Below, one piece after another: positions 35,313 through 44,253 of a stretch of DNA of 64,000 nucleotides. The stretch is taken from assembly GCF_015291745.1 (NCBI RefSeq), contig NZ_CP030059.1:1081501-1145500 (forward strand), read 5' to 3'. Position 1 is the stretch's first letter; each line of letters begins with the position of its first letter. The DNA comes from Bradyrhizobium sp. CCBAU 53351 (GTDB lineage: Bacteria > Pseudomonadota > Alphaproteobacteria > Rhizobiales > Xanthobacteraceae). The notes beneath the pieces were generated by a model, which made no database searches, was not told the origin of the DNA, and saw only the letters and a program-made list of their open reading frames with translations. The translations under genes and the position numbers were made by a program.

Positions 35313-36559
35313 GAGCTTTCGCGTCTGTCGGCAGCGGCGATAGCTTAACGATAAGCCGGTCTGCGACAAAACATGATCTATCCGGAAACACTCAGGAATC
35401 GTATGCCCCGCCGATGTCGGTTGTCGGCGTCGAGCAATTGGATGGTCTTGTGTCCGGCACCTCGGACATCGCGATCGATTTCGTGCGCGACTGGCGCCAG
35501 GCTGCGTCGCGCCTGACTGTCGGACATCGTACTGCCTTCCAGCATGGCGACTGGCTCGGTCCCTGGTACCAGGCGTTCGATGACGTCGCACCGTTGATCG
35601 CCCTGATCTCCGATGCTGCCACCGGCAAGGCGATCGCGATGGTGCCGATGATCAGCCATGTCAGGCGCGGCATCCGCATCGTCGAATTCGCCGATCTCGG
35701 CGTCTCCGACAACAACGCGCCGATCCTGGCGTCCGATGTCGCGTTGGACGCTGCGGCGGCGCATGCGATCAGCAGGGCACTGGTCGAGGCGTTGCGCGCC
35801 TTGCCGGACCGCTTCGATCTGCTTCGGCTGAGGAAGATGCCGGCTCAAATCGGCGGCAAGCCGAATCCGCTGGTGTCGCTCGGGCGGATCGGGTCCTCCT
35901 CGCTCAACGGCAATCTCGTGCTGATGGGGCACGACTACAGGGACTATCAAGCTTCGATCAAGCGCATGCAGATGCCGCGCTGCTGGCGCGTCTTCAGCCG
36001 GCACCCGGGCGCTCGCTTCGAGATCGCCGCGGATGTCGCGCGGGCACATGAACTGATGGACGTGATGGATGTCCAGCAGCAGGCGCGCATGCGCCGCCTC
36101 GGCTCGCGGTTTGTCCTCAACGACGAGACTCATGCGCGATTTTATCGCGAGGTCGCGCGCCAGGGCGTTGCGGAAGGCCATGCGGTCGTGTCGGCATTGG
36201 TCTGCGACGAGGGTACCGTCGGAACGTCGTTCGGCATCAGGCAAGGCGCGACCTATTACCTGCTGCGCATCAGTCACGCCGGCGATTCATGGTCGAGCTG
36301 CTCGCCGGGACTGCTCGTCACCGAGCGCACGATGGCGGCGCTGCATGCAGAGGGCGTGCGCCGCTTCGACCTCAGCATCGGCAATCAGGACTACAAGCGG
36401 CGCTTCGGCGCCGAGAGGGTGCCGCTGACCGACGTCAGCGTCGCGCTGTCCTGGCGGGCCTTGCCCTACGCCTGGCGCGACCACGCCGCGCAGGGCCTGC
36501 GCCGCTATCCCGCGGCCGCCGCCCTTGCCGCACGGGCCATGGGCAAAGGCATACGCTGA
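35309..36559 (+). CDS. CelD/BcsL-type GNAT acetyltransferase
   Basis: A 416-residue protein with a GNAT fold of the BioF2-like/CelD type. The N-terminal part has HRTAFQHGDWLGPWYQAFDD; the acetyl-CoA half includes GHAVVSALVCDEGTVGTSFGIRQGATYYLLRISH and RRFDLSIGNQDYKRRFGAE, characteristic of polysaccharide-associated acyltransferases. The ATG overlapping the ligase stop is chosen for coupling; an ATG at 35414 is possible. It probably decorates the polymer. Confidence 0.87.
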   Translation: MRAFASVGSGDSLTISRSATKHDLSGNTQESYAPPMSVVGVEQLDGLVSGTSDIAIDFVRDWRQAASRLTVGHRTAFQHGDWLGPWYQAFDDVAPLIALISDAATGKAIAMVPMISHVRRGIRIVEFADLGVSDNNAPILASDVALDAAAAHAISRALVEALRALPDRFDLLRLRKMPAQIGGKPNPLVSLGRIGSSSLNGNLVLMGHDYRDYQASIKRMQMPRCWRVFSRHPGARFEIAADVARAHELMDVMDVQQQARMRRLGSRFVLNDETHARFYREVARQGVAEGHAVVSALVCDEGTVGTSFGIRQGATYYLLRISHAGDSWSSCSPGLLVTERTMAALHAEGVRRFDLSIGNQDYKRRFGAERVPLTDVSVALSWRALPYAWRDHAAQGLRRYPAAAALAARAMGKGIR

Positions 36560-36560
36560 A

Positions 36561-36586
36561 GCGGCATTCCCGAAGGGGAATGCCGC
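36561..36586. terminator. Hairpin between convergent operons
   Basis: Perfect 11-bp arms GCGGCATTCCC and GGGAATGCCGC enclose GAAG, directly after the acetyltransferase stop and facing wrbA. There is no strong T-tract on either side, so it may be a weak or bidirectional terminator. Confidence 0.6.
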
Positions 36587-36642
36587 GATCGCATCAGCCT
36601 ACAGCTCAGTCATGAAGTTCAGCCACGGAGCAGCCATGGAGT

Positions 36643-37242
36643 TCAGCCGTGCAGCTTCTTGGCGGTCTCCGCGATCTGGCGGCCCTGGTAGCGCGCGCCG
36701 GCGAGCTCGTTGGCGCTGGGCTGGCGGCTGCCGTCGCCGCCGGTGATCGTGGTGGCGCCATAGGGCGCGCCGCCGGTCACCTCGTCGAGCTTCATCTGGC
36801 CGGCGAAGCCGTAATTCATGCCGACCACGACCATGCCGAAATGCAGCAAATTGGTGATGATCGAGAACAGCGTTGTCTCCTGGCCGCCATGCTGGGTCGC
36901 AGTGGACGTGAAGGCGCCGCCGACCTTACCGTGCAGCGCGCCCTTGGCCCAGAGGCCGCCGGCCTGATCGAGGAAGTTTGCCATCTGCGAGGCCATGCGG
37001 CCGAAGCGGGTGCCCGTGCCGACGATGATCGCGTCGTAATTGGCGAGGTCCGCGATCTCGGCAACCGGCGCGGCCTGGTCGAGCTTGTAATAGGAGGCTT
37101 TCGCGACCTCGGCCGGCACCAGCTCGGGCACGCGCTTGATGTCGACGCTCGCGCCGGCCTCGCGCGCGCCTTCGGCGACGGCGTTGGCCATCGCTTCGAT
37201 ATGGCCATAGGCGGAATAATACAGGACGAGAACTTTGGTCAT
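36643..37242 (-). CDS. wrbA: NAD(P)H:quinone oxidoreductase WrbA
   Basis: A 199-residue flavodoxin-like enzyme reducing quinones by two electrons to protect against redox cycling. It begins [25 protein letters not shown] (FMN phosphate loop) and has the family stretches [40 protein letters not shown] and [23 protein letters not shown]. The ATG at 37242 follows GGAGACCACC. The pirin gene lies upstream across a palindromic repeat. Confidence 0.94.
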   Translation of the reverse strand: MTKVLVLYYSAYGHIEAMANAVAEGAREAGASVDIKRVPELVPAEVAKASYYKLDQAAPVAEIADLANYDAIIVGTGTRFGRMASQMANFLDQAGGLWAKGALHGKVGGAFTSTATQHGGQETTLFSIITNLLHFGMVVVGMNYGFAGQMKLDEVTGGAPYGATTITGGDGSRQPSANELAGARYQGRQIAETAKKLHG

Positions 37243-37277
37243 GGTGGTCTCCGTTGGGGGGATTGCAGTGGTTGGGG

Positions 37278-37366
37278 CCGTCATGCCCGGGCTCGTCCCG
37301 GGCATCCACGTTCTTGCTTTCGGTGTGGAGAGGCGTGGATGGCCGGGACAAGCCCGGCCATGACGG
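37278..37366. repeat. 89-bp palindromic repeat, CCGTCATGCCCGGG type
   Basis: Near-perfect inverted ends CCGTCATGCCCGGGC and CCCGGCCATGACGG, with inner CATCCACG/CGTGGATG arms. It folds into one long hairpin between wrbA and the pirin gene. It is a common repeat type in Bradyrhizobium-like genomes. Confidence 0.75.
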
Positions 37367-37375
37367 TGAGTGTGG

Positions 37376-38074
37376 TTACGCCGCGTCGACGAGCACGAGC
37401 TCGCTGTCTTCCAGCGCGGTGATCTTCAGGTTCTCCTCGTCGCGGATCGCGGCGCCGTCGCGGGCGTTGACGCGCACGCCGTTGACCTCGACCGCGCCCG
37501 CCGCGGGCACCAGATAGAGGTGCCGCGACCTCTCGGGCGCATACTCCGCGCTCTCGCCGGCCTTCAGCGTGGTGGCGAGCACCCGTGCATCGGCGCGGAT
37601 CGGCAGCGCGTCGGCATCACCCGCAACGCCGCTTGCGATGGTCACGAGCTTGCCGGAGCGGTCCGACTTCGGAAACGGCTTCGAGCCCCAGGTCGGCTGG
37701 CCGCCGCGCTGCGTCGGCTCGATCCAGATCTGGAAGATGCGCGTCCTGGTCGGCTCCAGATTGTACTCGGAGTGGCGGATGCCGCTGCCGGCGCTCATCA
37801 CCTGCACGTCGCCCGCCTCAGTGCGGCCCTCGTTGCCGAGGCTGTCCTGATGGGTGATCGCGCCCTCGCGCACATAGGTGATGATTTCCATGTTGGCGTG
37901 GGGATGGGCGGGAAAGCCGGTGTTCGGCGCGATCTCGTCGTCGTTCCAGACGCGCAAGGCGCCGTGGCCCATATTGTTGGGGTCATAATGGCTGGCGAAG
38001 GAGAAATGATGTTTTGCTTTCAGCCAGCCATGGTCGGCGCCGCCGAGCTTGTCGAAAGGTCTGAGTTCGATCAT
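37376..38074 (-). CDS. Pirin-family protein (bicupin)
   Basis: A 232-residue cupin. The N-terminal cupin has the metal-ligand set [28 protein letters not shown]...HSEYN (His-x-His, Glu, His), typical of YhhW-type pirins with quercetinase activity. The start [26 protein letters not shown] is characteristic. It probably belongs to an operon with the SDR 37 bp upstream. Confidence 0.92.
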   Translation of the reverse strand: MIELRPFDKLGGADHGWLKAKHHFSFASHYDPNNMGHGALRVWNDDEIAPNTGFPAHPHANMEIITYVREGAITHQDSLGNEGRTEAGDVQVMSAGSGIRHSEYNLEPTRTRIFQIWIEPTQRGGQPTWGSKPFPKSDRSGKLVTIASGVAGDADALPIRADARVLATTLKAGESAEYAPERSRHLYLVPAAGAVEVNGVRVNARDGAAIRDEENLKITALEDSELVLVDAA

Positions 38075-38111
38075 CTGCGTGATTCCTTGAGTTGAACGGT
38101 CGGCGCCTTGA

Positions 38112-38864
38112 TCAGGCGCCGAACCCGCCGTCGACGTTGAGCACGGTGCCGGTGACGAAGGAGGCCTCGGGGCTTGCGAGGAAGACGATGCCGGCTGCAA
38201 CTTCCTCAGGACGGCCGAAGCGTTGCAGCGCGTGCTGCTTGCGCTGGGTCTCGGCGAACTCGCCGCCGTCCTTCGGGTTCATGTCGGTATCGATCGAGCC
38301 GGGCTGCACCACGTTGACCGTGATGCCGCGCGGGCCGAGGTCGCGGGCCGCGCCCTTGGTGTAGCCGACCACAGCCGCCTTGGTGGCGACGTAGTCGGCA
38401 AGGCCGGGAAACGAGGCGCGGTCGGCCAGCATCGATCCGACGGTGACGATGCGGCCGCCTTCACCCATCAATTGCGAGGCGGCGCGGATCGCCGCGATCA
38501 CGCCATGCACGTTGATCTGATCCTGGCGCGCCAGCGCATCCGTGTCGGCCTTGGCGTCGTCGATGGCCGCGCCGGCGGCGACGCCGGCATTGTTGACGAG
38601 GATGTCGAGATGGCCGAATTCCCTGGCGACGTCGTTCACGAGCTGCGTGACGTCCTTGGCCGAGGCCTGGTCGGCCCTGAAGGCGCGCGCCTTGACGCCC
38701 TTGGCCTTCAATTCAGCGACGACCGCTTCCGCCTTGTCCGGCGAGGCGACATAGCTGATGGCGACCTCCGCGCCTTGGTCGGCGAGGGCGCGGGCGCTTG
38801 CCGCGCCGATGCCGCGCGAACCGCCGGTGACGAGGGCGACCTTGCCTGAGAGCTTCTTGGTCAT
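38112..38864 (-). CDS. Short-chain dehydrogenase/reductase
   Basis: A 250-residue classical SDR: cofactor loop VALVTGGSRGIGAASARAL, NNAGVAAGA, the active-site region with Ser in VTVGSMLADRA, and YVATKAAVVGYTKG. The C-terminus ends FVTGTVLNVDGGFGA. The substrate is unknown. First gene of SDR-pirin(-wrbA), divergent from a LysR gene that probably regulates it. Confidence 0.92.
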   Translation of the reverse strand: MTKKLSGKVALVTGGSRGIGAASARALADQGAEVAISYVASPDKAEAVVAELKAKGVKARAFRADQASAKDVTQLVNDVAREFGHLDILVNNAGVAAGAAIDDAKADTDALARQDQINVHGVIAAIRAASQLMGEGGRIVTVGSMLADRASFPGLADYVATKAAVVGYTKGAARDLGPRGITVNVVQPGSIDTDMNPKDGGEFAETQRKQHALQRFGRPEEVAAGIVFLASPEASFVTGTVLNVDGGFGA

Positions 38865-38984
38865 TTGGATTTCTCCATTGCTTGGGTCTGCGATTGACCT
38901 CTTGGATAAGCCTCCGCCTGTGGTATAGAAATAGAAACTGTTGAAACGCATTGTTTCCATAAATAACCCAGGCGGATCGGTCCC

Positions 38985-39932
38985 ATGGCAAAACTCCCGG
39001 ATTTCGAGGCCCTCGCGATTTTCGCAAAAGTCGTGGAGTTGCGGTCGTTTGCGGGGGCCGCGAGCGAGCTTTCGATGTCCAAGGCGACCGTGTCCAAGGC
39101 GGTCACGCGCCTGGAGGAGCGGCTCGGCGCGCGGCTGTTCAACCGCACCTCGCGCCGGCTCGCGCTGACCGATGCCGGCCACAAGCTCGCGGAGCGCGCG
39201 ACGCGTCTTCTGGCCGACGGCGAGGCGGCGGAGAACGAGGCGCTGGCGCAATCGGTGGCGCCGCGCGGCCTGGTGCGGCTCGCCGTGCCCATGACGTTCG
39301 GCATCAAGGCGGTGGCGCCGCTGCTGCCGGAATTCTTCGCGGCCTATCCGGAAGTCTCGGTCGATCTGCACCTGAGCGATGCGACGATCGACCTGATTGG
39401 CGAGGGCTTCGACATGGCGGTGCGGATTGCGCGCCTGCCGGACTCCTCGCTGATCGCACGCCGCCTCTTCACCATGCCGCGCTTCACGGTGGCCGCACCG
39501 TCCTATCTGAAGAAGCATGGTCGCCCGACGCATCCGATGCATCTGGCCGAGCATAAATGCTTCAGCTACGCCTACATGTCGACGCCCAATATCTGGCACT
39601 ACACCAATTCAGCCGGCGAGCAGGCCAGCGTGCGGCCGGGTGGCCAGCTCCGCGTCAACAACGGCGAAGCCGTGATGCCGTCATTGATCGCCGGCCTCGG
39701 TATTGCCGAGCTGCCCGAGTTCATCGTCGGCGAAGCGATCTCCTCAGGCGCCGTCGAAGTCATCCTGAAAGACTGGAAGCAGCCCGAAGGCGCCGTGCAC
39801 CTGGTGACCCCGCCCGGCGGCCCGCGTCCCGCCCGCGTCGAAGCACTCGGCGATTTCCTCGCGGCCCAGCTGCCGGGCACGTGCAAGCGGCGGCCGCGCG
39901 GTGTTCGACCTACGACACCTTCACGCCGTTGA
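38985..39932 (+). CDS. LysR-family regulator divergent from the SDR
   Basis: A 315-residue group II LysR protein, HTH at residues 1-62 (ALAIFAKVVELRSFAGAASELSMSKATVSKAVTRLEERLG). The 120-bp intergenic region to the SDR has GAAAC...GTTTC half-sites around 38934-38957. It probably controls SDR-pirin-wrbA. Its last 23 bp overlap the convergent small gene. Confidence 0.92.
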   Translation: MAKLPDFEALAIFAKVVELRSFAGAASELSMSKATVSKAVTRLEERLGARLFNRTSRRLALTDAGHKLAERATRLLADGEAAENEALAQSVAPRGLVRLAVPMTFGIKAVAPLLPEFFAAYPEVSVDLHLSDATIDLIGEGFDMAVRIARLPDSSLIARRLFTMPRFTVAAPSYLKKHGRPTHPMHLAEHKCFSYAYMSTPNIWHYTNSAGEQASVRPGGQLRVNNGEAVMPSLIAGLGIAELPEFIVGEAISSGAVEVILKDWKQPEGAVHLVTPPGGPRPARVEALGDFLAAQLPGTCKRRPRGVRPTTPSRR

Positions 39933-40167
39933 TCGCCACGATGCGCAGGCTCGGCTTCAGCGTCTCGTCGAGCTGCGTCTTCAATTCGTGAACGCGCGGG
40001 TCGCGCGATCGTGCGGCGCACACGCCGTATTGATGGATGGATTGTGTCAAGGCGCGCCGCGCTTCCGGTGTCCGCGTCAATTCGGGCTTTGAAAGCCGCA
40101 AAACGATCGCCGCGAGATTCACCAGCATCTCGTCGAGCGCGACGTCGATGGTCGCCAGATTCCGCAT
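39910..40167 (-). CDS. Small conserved-looking hypothetical protein
   Basis: 85 residues, not recognised. A strong AAGGAG ribosome site lies 9-10 bases before the ATG, and the composition is protein-like (MRNLATIDVALDEMLVNLAAIVLRLSKPELT...), with an amphipathic helical look and no signal peptide. It overlaps the LysR 3' end by 23 bp in convergent orientation. It is divergent from the binding-protein gene. Confidence 0.6.
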   Translation of the reverse strand: MRNLATIDVALDEMLVNLAAIVLRLSKPELTRTPEARRALTQSIHQYGVCAARSRDPRVHELKTQLDETLKPSLRIVAINGVKVS

Positions 40168-40311
40168 CGCTCACTCTCCTTGAGAGGCCAACAGCGGGTC
40201 CAGACATGCGTTCCAGGCGGAGGCGGACATGGTGAACGCTTCGTAAACGCCTTGTTCTTGCCGCCTGGCGCGTTAGGCTGGCAGCGACATAAGAAAATCA
40301 GGGGGCCCATC

Positions 40312-41262
40312 ATGGATCGACGCGATCTCTTGCGCGCCGCTGCGGCATTGCCGCTGTTGCGGGCGGCCCTGCCGGATCCGGCCTTCGCCCAAACCTATCC
40401 GGTGCGCAACATCACCCTGATCGTGCCGTTTCCGGCCGGAGGCCAGGCCGATCTTGCGGCGCGCCCGGTGGCGATGGCGCTGGAGCGGATCCTGGGCAAG
40501 CCCGTCATCGTCGACAACCGTGCCGGCGGCGGCGGCGGTTCGGTCGGCAATGCCGCGGCGGCACGCGCCGAGCCCGACGGCTACACGCTCTTGATGACGC
40601 TGTCCTCGCTCGCGGTGCTGCCCGAGGCCGATCGGCTGTTCGACCGTCCCGCCGCCTACGAGGTGTCGCAATTCATGCCGATCGCGCGCGTGCTCGCCGA
40701 TCCCACGCTGCTGGCGGTGCCGGCGTCCGCGCCGTGGAAGACGGCACAGGATTTCGTGGAGGATGCCAGGAAGCGTCCGGGCCAGATCACCTATGGCTCG
40801 TCAGGGCCTTACGGCACGCTGCATGTGGCGATGGAGATGTTCGCAAATAGCGCCGGCATCAAGCTGCTGCACGTGCCGTTCCGCGGCGCAGGTCCCGCGC
40901 TCACCGCGCTGCTCAGCGGCACCGTGCAGGCCATCGCTGCTGCACCCGGCACACTGAAGCCGCAGGTCGACGACGGCAAGCTGCGCGTGCTCGGCAATTG
41001 CGGCGCGCAGCGCATCGCAAGCTTCCCCGACGTGCCGACCTTCCAGGAGCTCGGCTACAAGGACGTCGAGATGTACATCTGGGCCGGACTGTTCGCGCAG
41101 AGCGCTCTTCCCGCGCCGATCGCGAGCCGACTGCGCGAGGCGATGGCGCAGGTGATGACGAGCCCCGACGTGCTCAAGGCCTTCGAGACCTCGGCAGTCT
41201 GGTCGCCTACCAGGACGCGCCGGCCTTCTCCGAATTCGTCGCGACCGACAGCACGCGGCTGA
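40312..41262 (+). CDS. Tripartite tricarboxylate transporter binding protein (Bug), 3' frameshifted
   Basis: A 316-residue periplasmic carboxylate-binding protein of the Bug/TctC family. The signal is MDRRDLLRAAAALPLLRAALPDPAFA; family motifs are NITLIVPFPAGGQADLAARPVA, VIVDNRAGGGGGSVGN, GTLHVAMEMFAN and LLHVPFRGAGPA. After residue about 294 the frame turns unlike the family (SAVWSPTRTRR). One extra G near 41193 would restore SLVAYQDAPAFSEFV...KKIGKVE, ending at 41297 at the usual 328 residues. No TctA/TctB permease is nearby. Confidence 0.85.
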   Translation: MDRRDLLRAAAALPLLRAALPDPAFAQTYPVRNITLIVPFPAGGQADLAARPVAMALERILGKPVIVDNRAGGGGGSVGNAAAARAEPDGYTLLMTLSSLAVLPEADRLFDRPAAYEVSQFMPIARVLADPTLLAVPASAPWKTAQDFVEDARKRPGQITYGSSGPYGTLHVAMEMFANSAGIKLLHVPFRGAGPALTALLSGTVQAIAAAPGTLKPQVDDGKLRVLGNCGAQRIASFPDVPTFQELGYKDVEMYIWAGLFAQSALPAPIASRLREAMAQVMTSPDVLKAFETSAVWSPTRTRRPSPNSSRPTARG

Positions 41263-41297
41263 TCGCGGCGGTGAAGAAGATCGGCAAGGTGGAGTAG

Positions 41298-41638
41298 GGC
41301 GCCCGTTCAGGACTCGCTGCGGACCACGCCCCGCAGCGTATGCCGGTCATATGTGACGTTTGGCGCACAAGCCGGTCTTGCAGTGGCATCGACGATGTCC
41401 TCATTCCAGCCCCATTGCTAGCGGGAAGCTCGCCGCGCTTCTTGGCGTGATGCGAAATGGCTTATGGCGAAAGGCGCAAGACGCTGGTTTGCGCCAGCCC
41501 TGTTGCGGCGGCGCCACGGACTGCGGCGCCAGGCGATCCCGCGGTTCCGGCCGGCATTTTCACATTTTGTTGTTGGGTCAGAACCGGCTGCCGCCTCATT
41601 GATTGATGAGAATTCGAGAGGATTGGGAAGGATCGGAC
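41298..41638. other. Intergenic, no gene recognised
   Basis: About 340 bp between the frameshifted binding-protein gene and the cysteine-rich protein. I see no gene, terminator or clear promoter. Confidence 0.4.
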
Positions 41639-41995
41639 ATGCGAACAGAGCGGATTGCGCTGGGTGTCGTGCTCGCGATCGGCGGCATCGTTGCGCCGGG
41701 CGCAGCATTCGCCGAAGAATATCGCGGGACCATGGAACAACAGATGGCCTGCACACCGGATGTGTGGCGCTTGTGCAGCGATCAGATTCCGGACGTGAGC
41801 CGCATCACGGCCTGTCTGCAGCAGAACACTCCGCAGCTATCGAGCGGCTGTCGTGCCGTCTTCCAGTCCAACAACCAGATGCCGCCGCAGCAGCAGGTCC
41901 CGCGCAACCGCGTCGCACCGCCGCCGCGCTATAACAACGCGCCGCCGCCACCTTCACAGATGCAACCGCGTCCTTATGACGACAACGACGATTAG
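41639..41995 (+). CDS. Small secreted cysteine-rich-repeat protein with Pro/Gln tail
   Basis: 118 residues with a signal peptide (MRTERIALGVVLAIGGIVAPGAAFA). One cysteine-rich repeat follows (ACTPDVWRLCSDQIPDVSRITACLQQNTPQLSSGCRAVF, four Cys), then a low-complexity tail rich in Pro, Gln, Asn and acidic residues. GGGAAGGATCGG precedes the ATG. The family is common in Bradyrhizobium; function is unknown, probably periplasmic with two disulfides. Confidence 0.8.
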   Translation: MRTERIALGVVLAIGGIVAPGAAFAEEYRGTMEQQMACTPDVWRLCSDQIPDVSRITACLQQNTPQLSSGCRAVFQSNNQMPPQQQVPRNRVAPPPRYNNAPPPPSQMQPRPYDDNDD

Positions 41996-42072
41996 GCGCT
42001 ATTGAGCGTAGGCTCTGTTGAGCGCGTGGTCCGGAGGGCTGCCCGGCCGCAACTGCGGCCGTGCCGCTTCGT

Positions 42073-42912
42073 TCAGCGTTCTGTTCTGCTGTCCGATTCC
42101 GGTCGGTTTCCGAGCACCATCCGCATCACAACTCCGAACAGAATGGCGGCGACCGGCCAATGGAACCAGATCTTATGGCTGGTGAAAAGATTGATCACAA
42201 TCAGGAAGGCGGACACCGTGAGGGCAGCTGCAACCGGGCGGGGCACCCTTGTAAGCCATTCCGAGACGACATTCGTCGCCGAGGATGACACGCGCCGCTC
42301 GTCCATCCGCGGAGCACGCGCGCGCTCCGAGGACGGCGCGCTTGCCGCGATCGGGACGCTTCCCGGCTCGGCTGTCTGGCCACCCAGGGTCAACCGATAG
42401 CTGGTCAAGGGGGCGATGTTCTTCATCGGGCGCTGGCCGAGGCAGTCGAAGCCGACGGACAGTTTGTTGTAGACCTGATCGTAGACGGAGCTCGAGATCA
42501 CGACGCCTCCGGGCTCGGCGAGCTCCTGCAAGCGCGATGCGATATTGACCCCGTCGCCATAGATGTCGGAGCCGTCCACCATGACGTCGCCAAGGTTGAT
42601 GCCGATGCGAAACTGCATCGGGCTCGCCTGAGGCGTCTGCGAAGCCTGACTCGAGATTTCCTGCTGGATCTCGACCGCGCATTGCACGGCCTCGACGACG
42701 CTGGCGAACTCGGCGATCACGGCATCGCCCCAGGTATTGACGATGCGGCCGTCATGGCGCTCGACCAGGCGCGCAATGGCCGTGCGGTAGCGGCGGAGCG
42801 TCTCCAGCGTTCCGGCCTCGTCCGCTTCCATGAGACGCGAATAGCCGTACACGTCAGCGCACAGCACGGTGGTCAGTCGTCGCTTCACTTTGTCGTCGGT
42901 CATGGCCGCCAT
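42073..42912 (-). CDS. Class III adenylate/guanylate cyclase with C-terminal two-helix membrane domain
   Basis: A 279-residue protein. The cyclase domain spans residues about 10-180: metal Asp in TVLCADVYGYSRLM, second Asp in TWGDAVIAEF, and the transition-state Asn and Arg in YGDGVNIASRLQ. A variable linker leads to a 2TM-like end (AALTVSAFLIVINLFTSHKIWFHWPVAAILFGVVMRMVLG). The ATG at 42912 has a GGGAGG site. The catalytic set looks complete, so cAMP production is likely. Confidence 0.9.
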   Translation of the reverse strand: MAAMTDDKVKRRLTTVLCADVYGYSRLMEADEAGTLETLRRYRTAIARLVERHDGRIVNTWGDAVIAEFASVVEAVQCAVEIQQEISSQASQTPQASPMQFRIGINLGDVMVDGSDIYGDGVNIASRLQELAEPGGVVISSSVYDQVYNKLSVGFDCLGQRPMKNIAPLTSYRLTLGGQTAEPGSVPIAASAPSSERARAPRMDERRVSSSATNVVSEWLTRVPRPVAAALTVSAFLIVINLFTSHKIWFHWPVAAILFGVVMRMVLGNRPESDSRTER

Positions 42913-42959
42913 GCTAGCCTCCCTGACCGGCAAATGCATCAGACATCGTGCAGGCCGCC

Positions 42960-43427
42960 TTACGGCCTGACCTCGCAGACATCGACCCATTCGGCGGCGG
43001 TCAGCTCGGCCATCCGCTCCGGCGTGATGCGCACCGCGCTATGGGTCGAGCCCGCGGCCGGCACCACCACGTCGAACGCCTTCAGGGAGACGTCGCAATA
43101 GACCGGCAGCGGCGCCTTCAGCCCGAACGGGCAGACGCCGCCGACCTCGTGGCCGGTGATGTCGGCGACCTCTTCCAGCCCCAGCATCTTCGGCTTGCCG
43201 CCGAACTGCGCCTTGACCTTCTTGTTGTCCATCCGCGAGGTGCCGGCGGCCACGATCAGGATCACGCGCTCGCCGACGCGCAAGGACAGCGTCTTGGCGA
43301 TCATTCCGGGCTCGACGCCATAGGCTTCGGCAGCCAGCGACACGGTGGCCGAGCTGATCGGCGATTCCATCACGGTGATATCAGGGGCTTTTTCGGCGAA
43401 GAAGGCGCGAACGGATTCCAGGCTCAT
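42960..43427 (-). CDS. YbaK/EbsC-type aminoacyl-tRNA deacylase
   Basis: A 155-residue trans-editing enzyme that hydrolyses mischarged aminoacyl-tRNA (Cys/Pro class). It shows AEAYGVEPGMIAKTLSLRVGERVILIVAAGTSRMDNKKVKAQFGGKPKMLGLEEVADITGHEVGGVCPFGL with the conserved Lys and GxxP-type loop. Length is normal. It is followed 47 bp downstream by the cyclase gene. Confidence 0.9.
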   Translation of the reverse strand: MSLESVRAFFAEKAPDITVMESPISSATVSLAAEAYGVEPGMIAKTLSLRVGERVILIVAAGTSRMDNKKVKAQFGGKPKMLGLEEVADITGHEVGGVCPFGLKAPLPVYCDVSLKAFDVVVPAAGSTHSAVRITPERMAELTAAEWVDVCEVRP

Positions 43428-43454
43428 TCACTTCTCACGGGCGGGCGACGATCT

Positions 43455-44186
43455 CTAGGCAATCCCCGGCAGCTCGGACAGCGCGCGGACACGGTGGTCC
43501 GGTGCAAAGCCGAGCTCGTCCATCTGGGTGCGGATCGCCTTGAACATGGTGAGCGGTGCCACGACTTCGTTCTCGACGCAAGCCAGCGCCATCGCCTCGG
43601 GCGTCACCCGTTCGATCCAGGCGACCTTGAGTCCAAACGATTTTGCCCCCGCGACATCCCAGGGATTGGAGGACACGAACAGGACCTCATTCGGCGCGGT
43701 CCCGAGCTCCTCGCCGATCAGCTCATAAGCCTGCGGGCTCGGCTTGAAGATCTTCTTTGCATCGACGCTGATGGTGGCATCGAGCAGGCGGTCGAGCCCG
43801 GAATTGCGCACCAGCGCATTCAGCATGTCAGGACTGCCATTGGAGAGGATCGCAAGCTTGCGCGGCTTCAGCGCAGTGAGCGCTGCGGTCGCATCCGGAT
43901 AAAGATCGAGGTGCAGATATTTCTCGATCACGCGCTCGAAGGCTTCGCGCTCATAGGCGAGCCCGAGCACGCGCAGCGTATAGGCGAGGGAGTCGCGCGT
44001 CACGGCCGCGAAATCCTGGTAGCGTCCCATCAGCGAACGCAACCAGGTATATTCGAGCTGCTTGATGCGCCAGACCTGCGTGATGATCTCGCCATAGCCC
44101 GGAAACGTGTCCTCGGTGATCTCAGCCACCGACTGGATGTCATAGAGCGTTCCATAGGCGTCGAAGACGACGGCGTTGACGCTCAT
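43455..44186 (-). CDS. Haloacid dehalogenase, type II (L-2-haloacid dehalogenase-like)
   Basis: A 243-residue HAD hydrolase. The nucleophile Asp is in AVVFDAYGTLYD, motif II Ser in ILSNGSPDML, Lys in KIFKPSPQAYELI, and motif IV in LFVSSNPWDVAGAKSFG; the (S/T)SNPWD form is specific for L-2-haloacid dehalogenases. It starts MSVNAVVFDAYGTL at the ATG 44186. It may hydrolyse chlorinated or other 2-substituted acids. Confidence 0.91.
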   Translation of the reverse strand: MSVNAVVFDAYGTLYDIQSVAEITEDTFPGYGEIITQVWRIKQLEYTWLRSLMGRYQDFAAVTRDSLAYTLRVLGLAYEREAFERVIEKYLHLDLYPDATAALTALKPRKLAILSNGSPDMLNALVRNSGLDRLLDATISVDAKKIFKPSPQAYELIGEELGTAPNEVLFVSSNPWDVAGAKSFGLKVAWIERVTPEAMALACVENEVVAPLTMFKAIRTQMDELGFAPDHRVRALSELPGIA

Positions 44187-44253
44187 GGGGTGTCCTTCCG
44201 GATCATTGCGGGCACAGGGACTATATCCGGCAACGCGAGATCGATCCACCAAG

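Noticed and set aside
40998..41297. Separate small gene ending in KKIGKVE
   Set aside because: It is the correct C-terminus of the frameshifted binding protein in another frame, not an independent gene.
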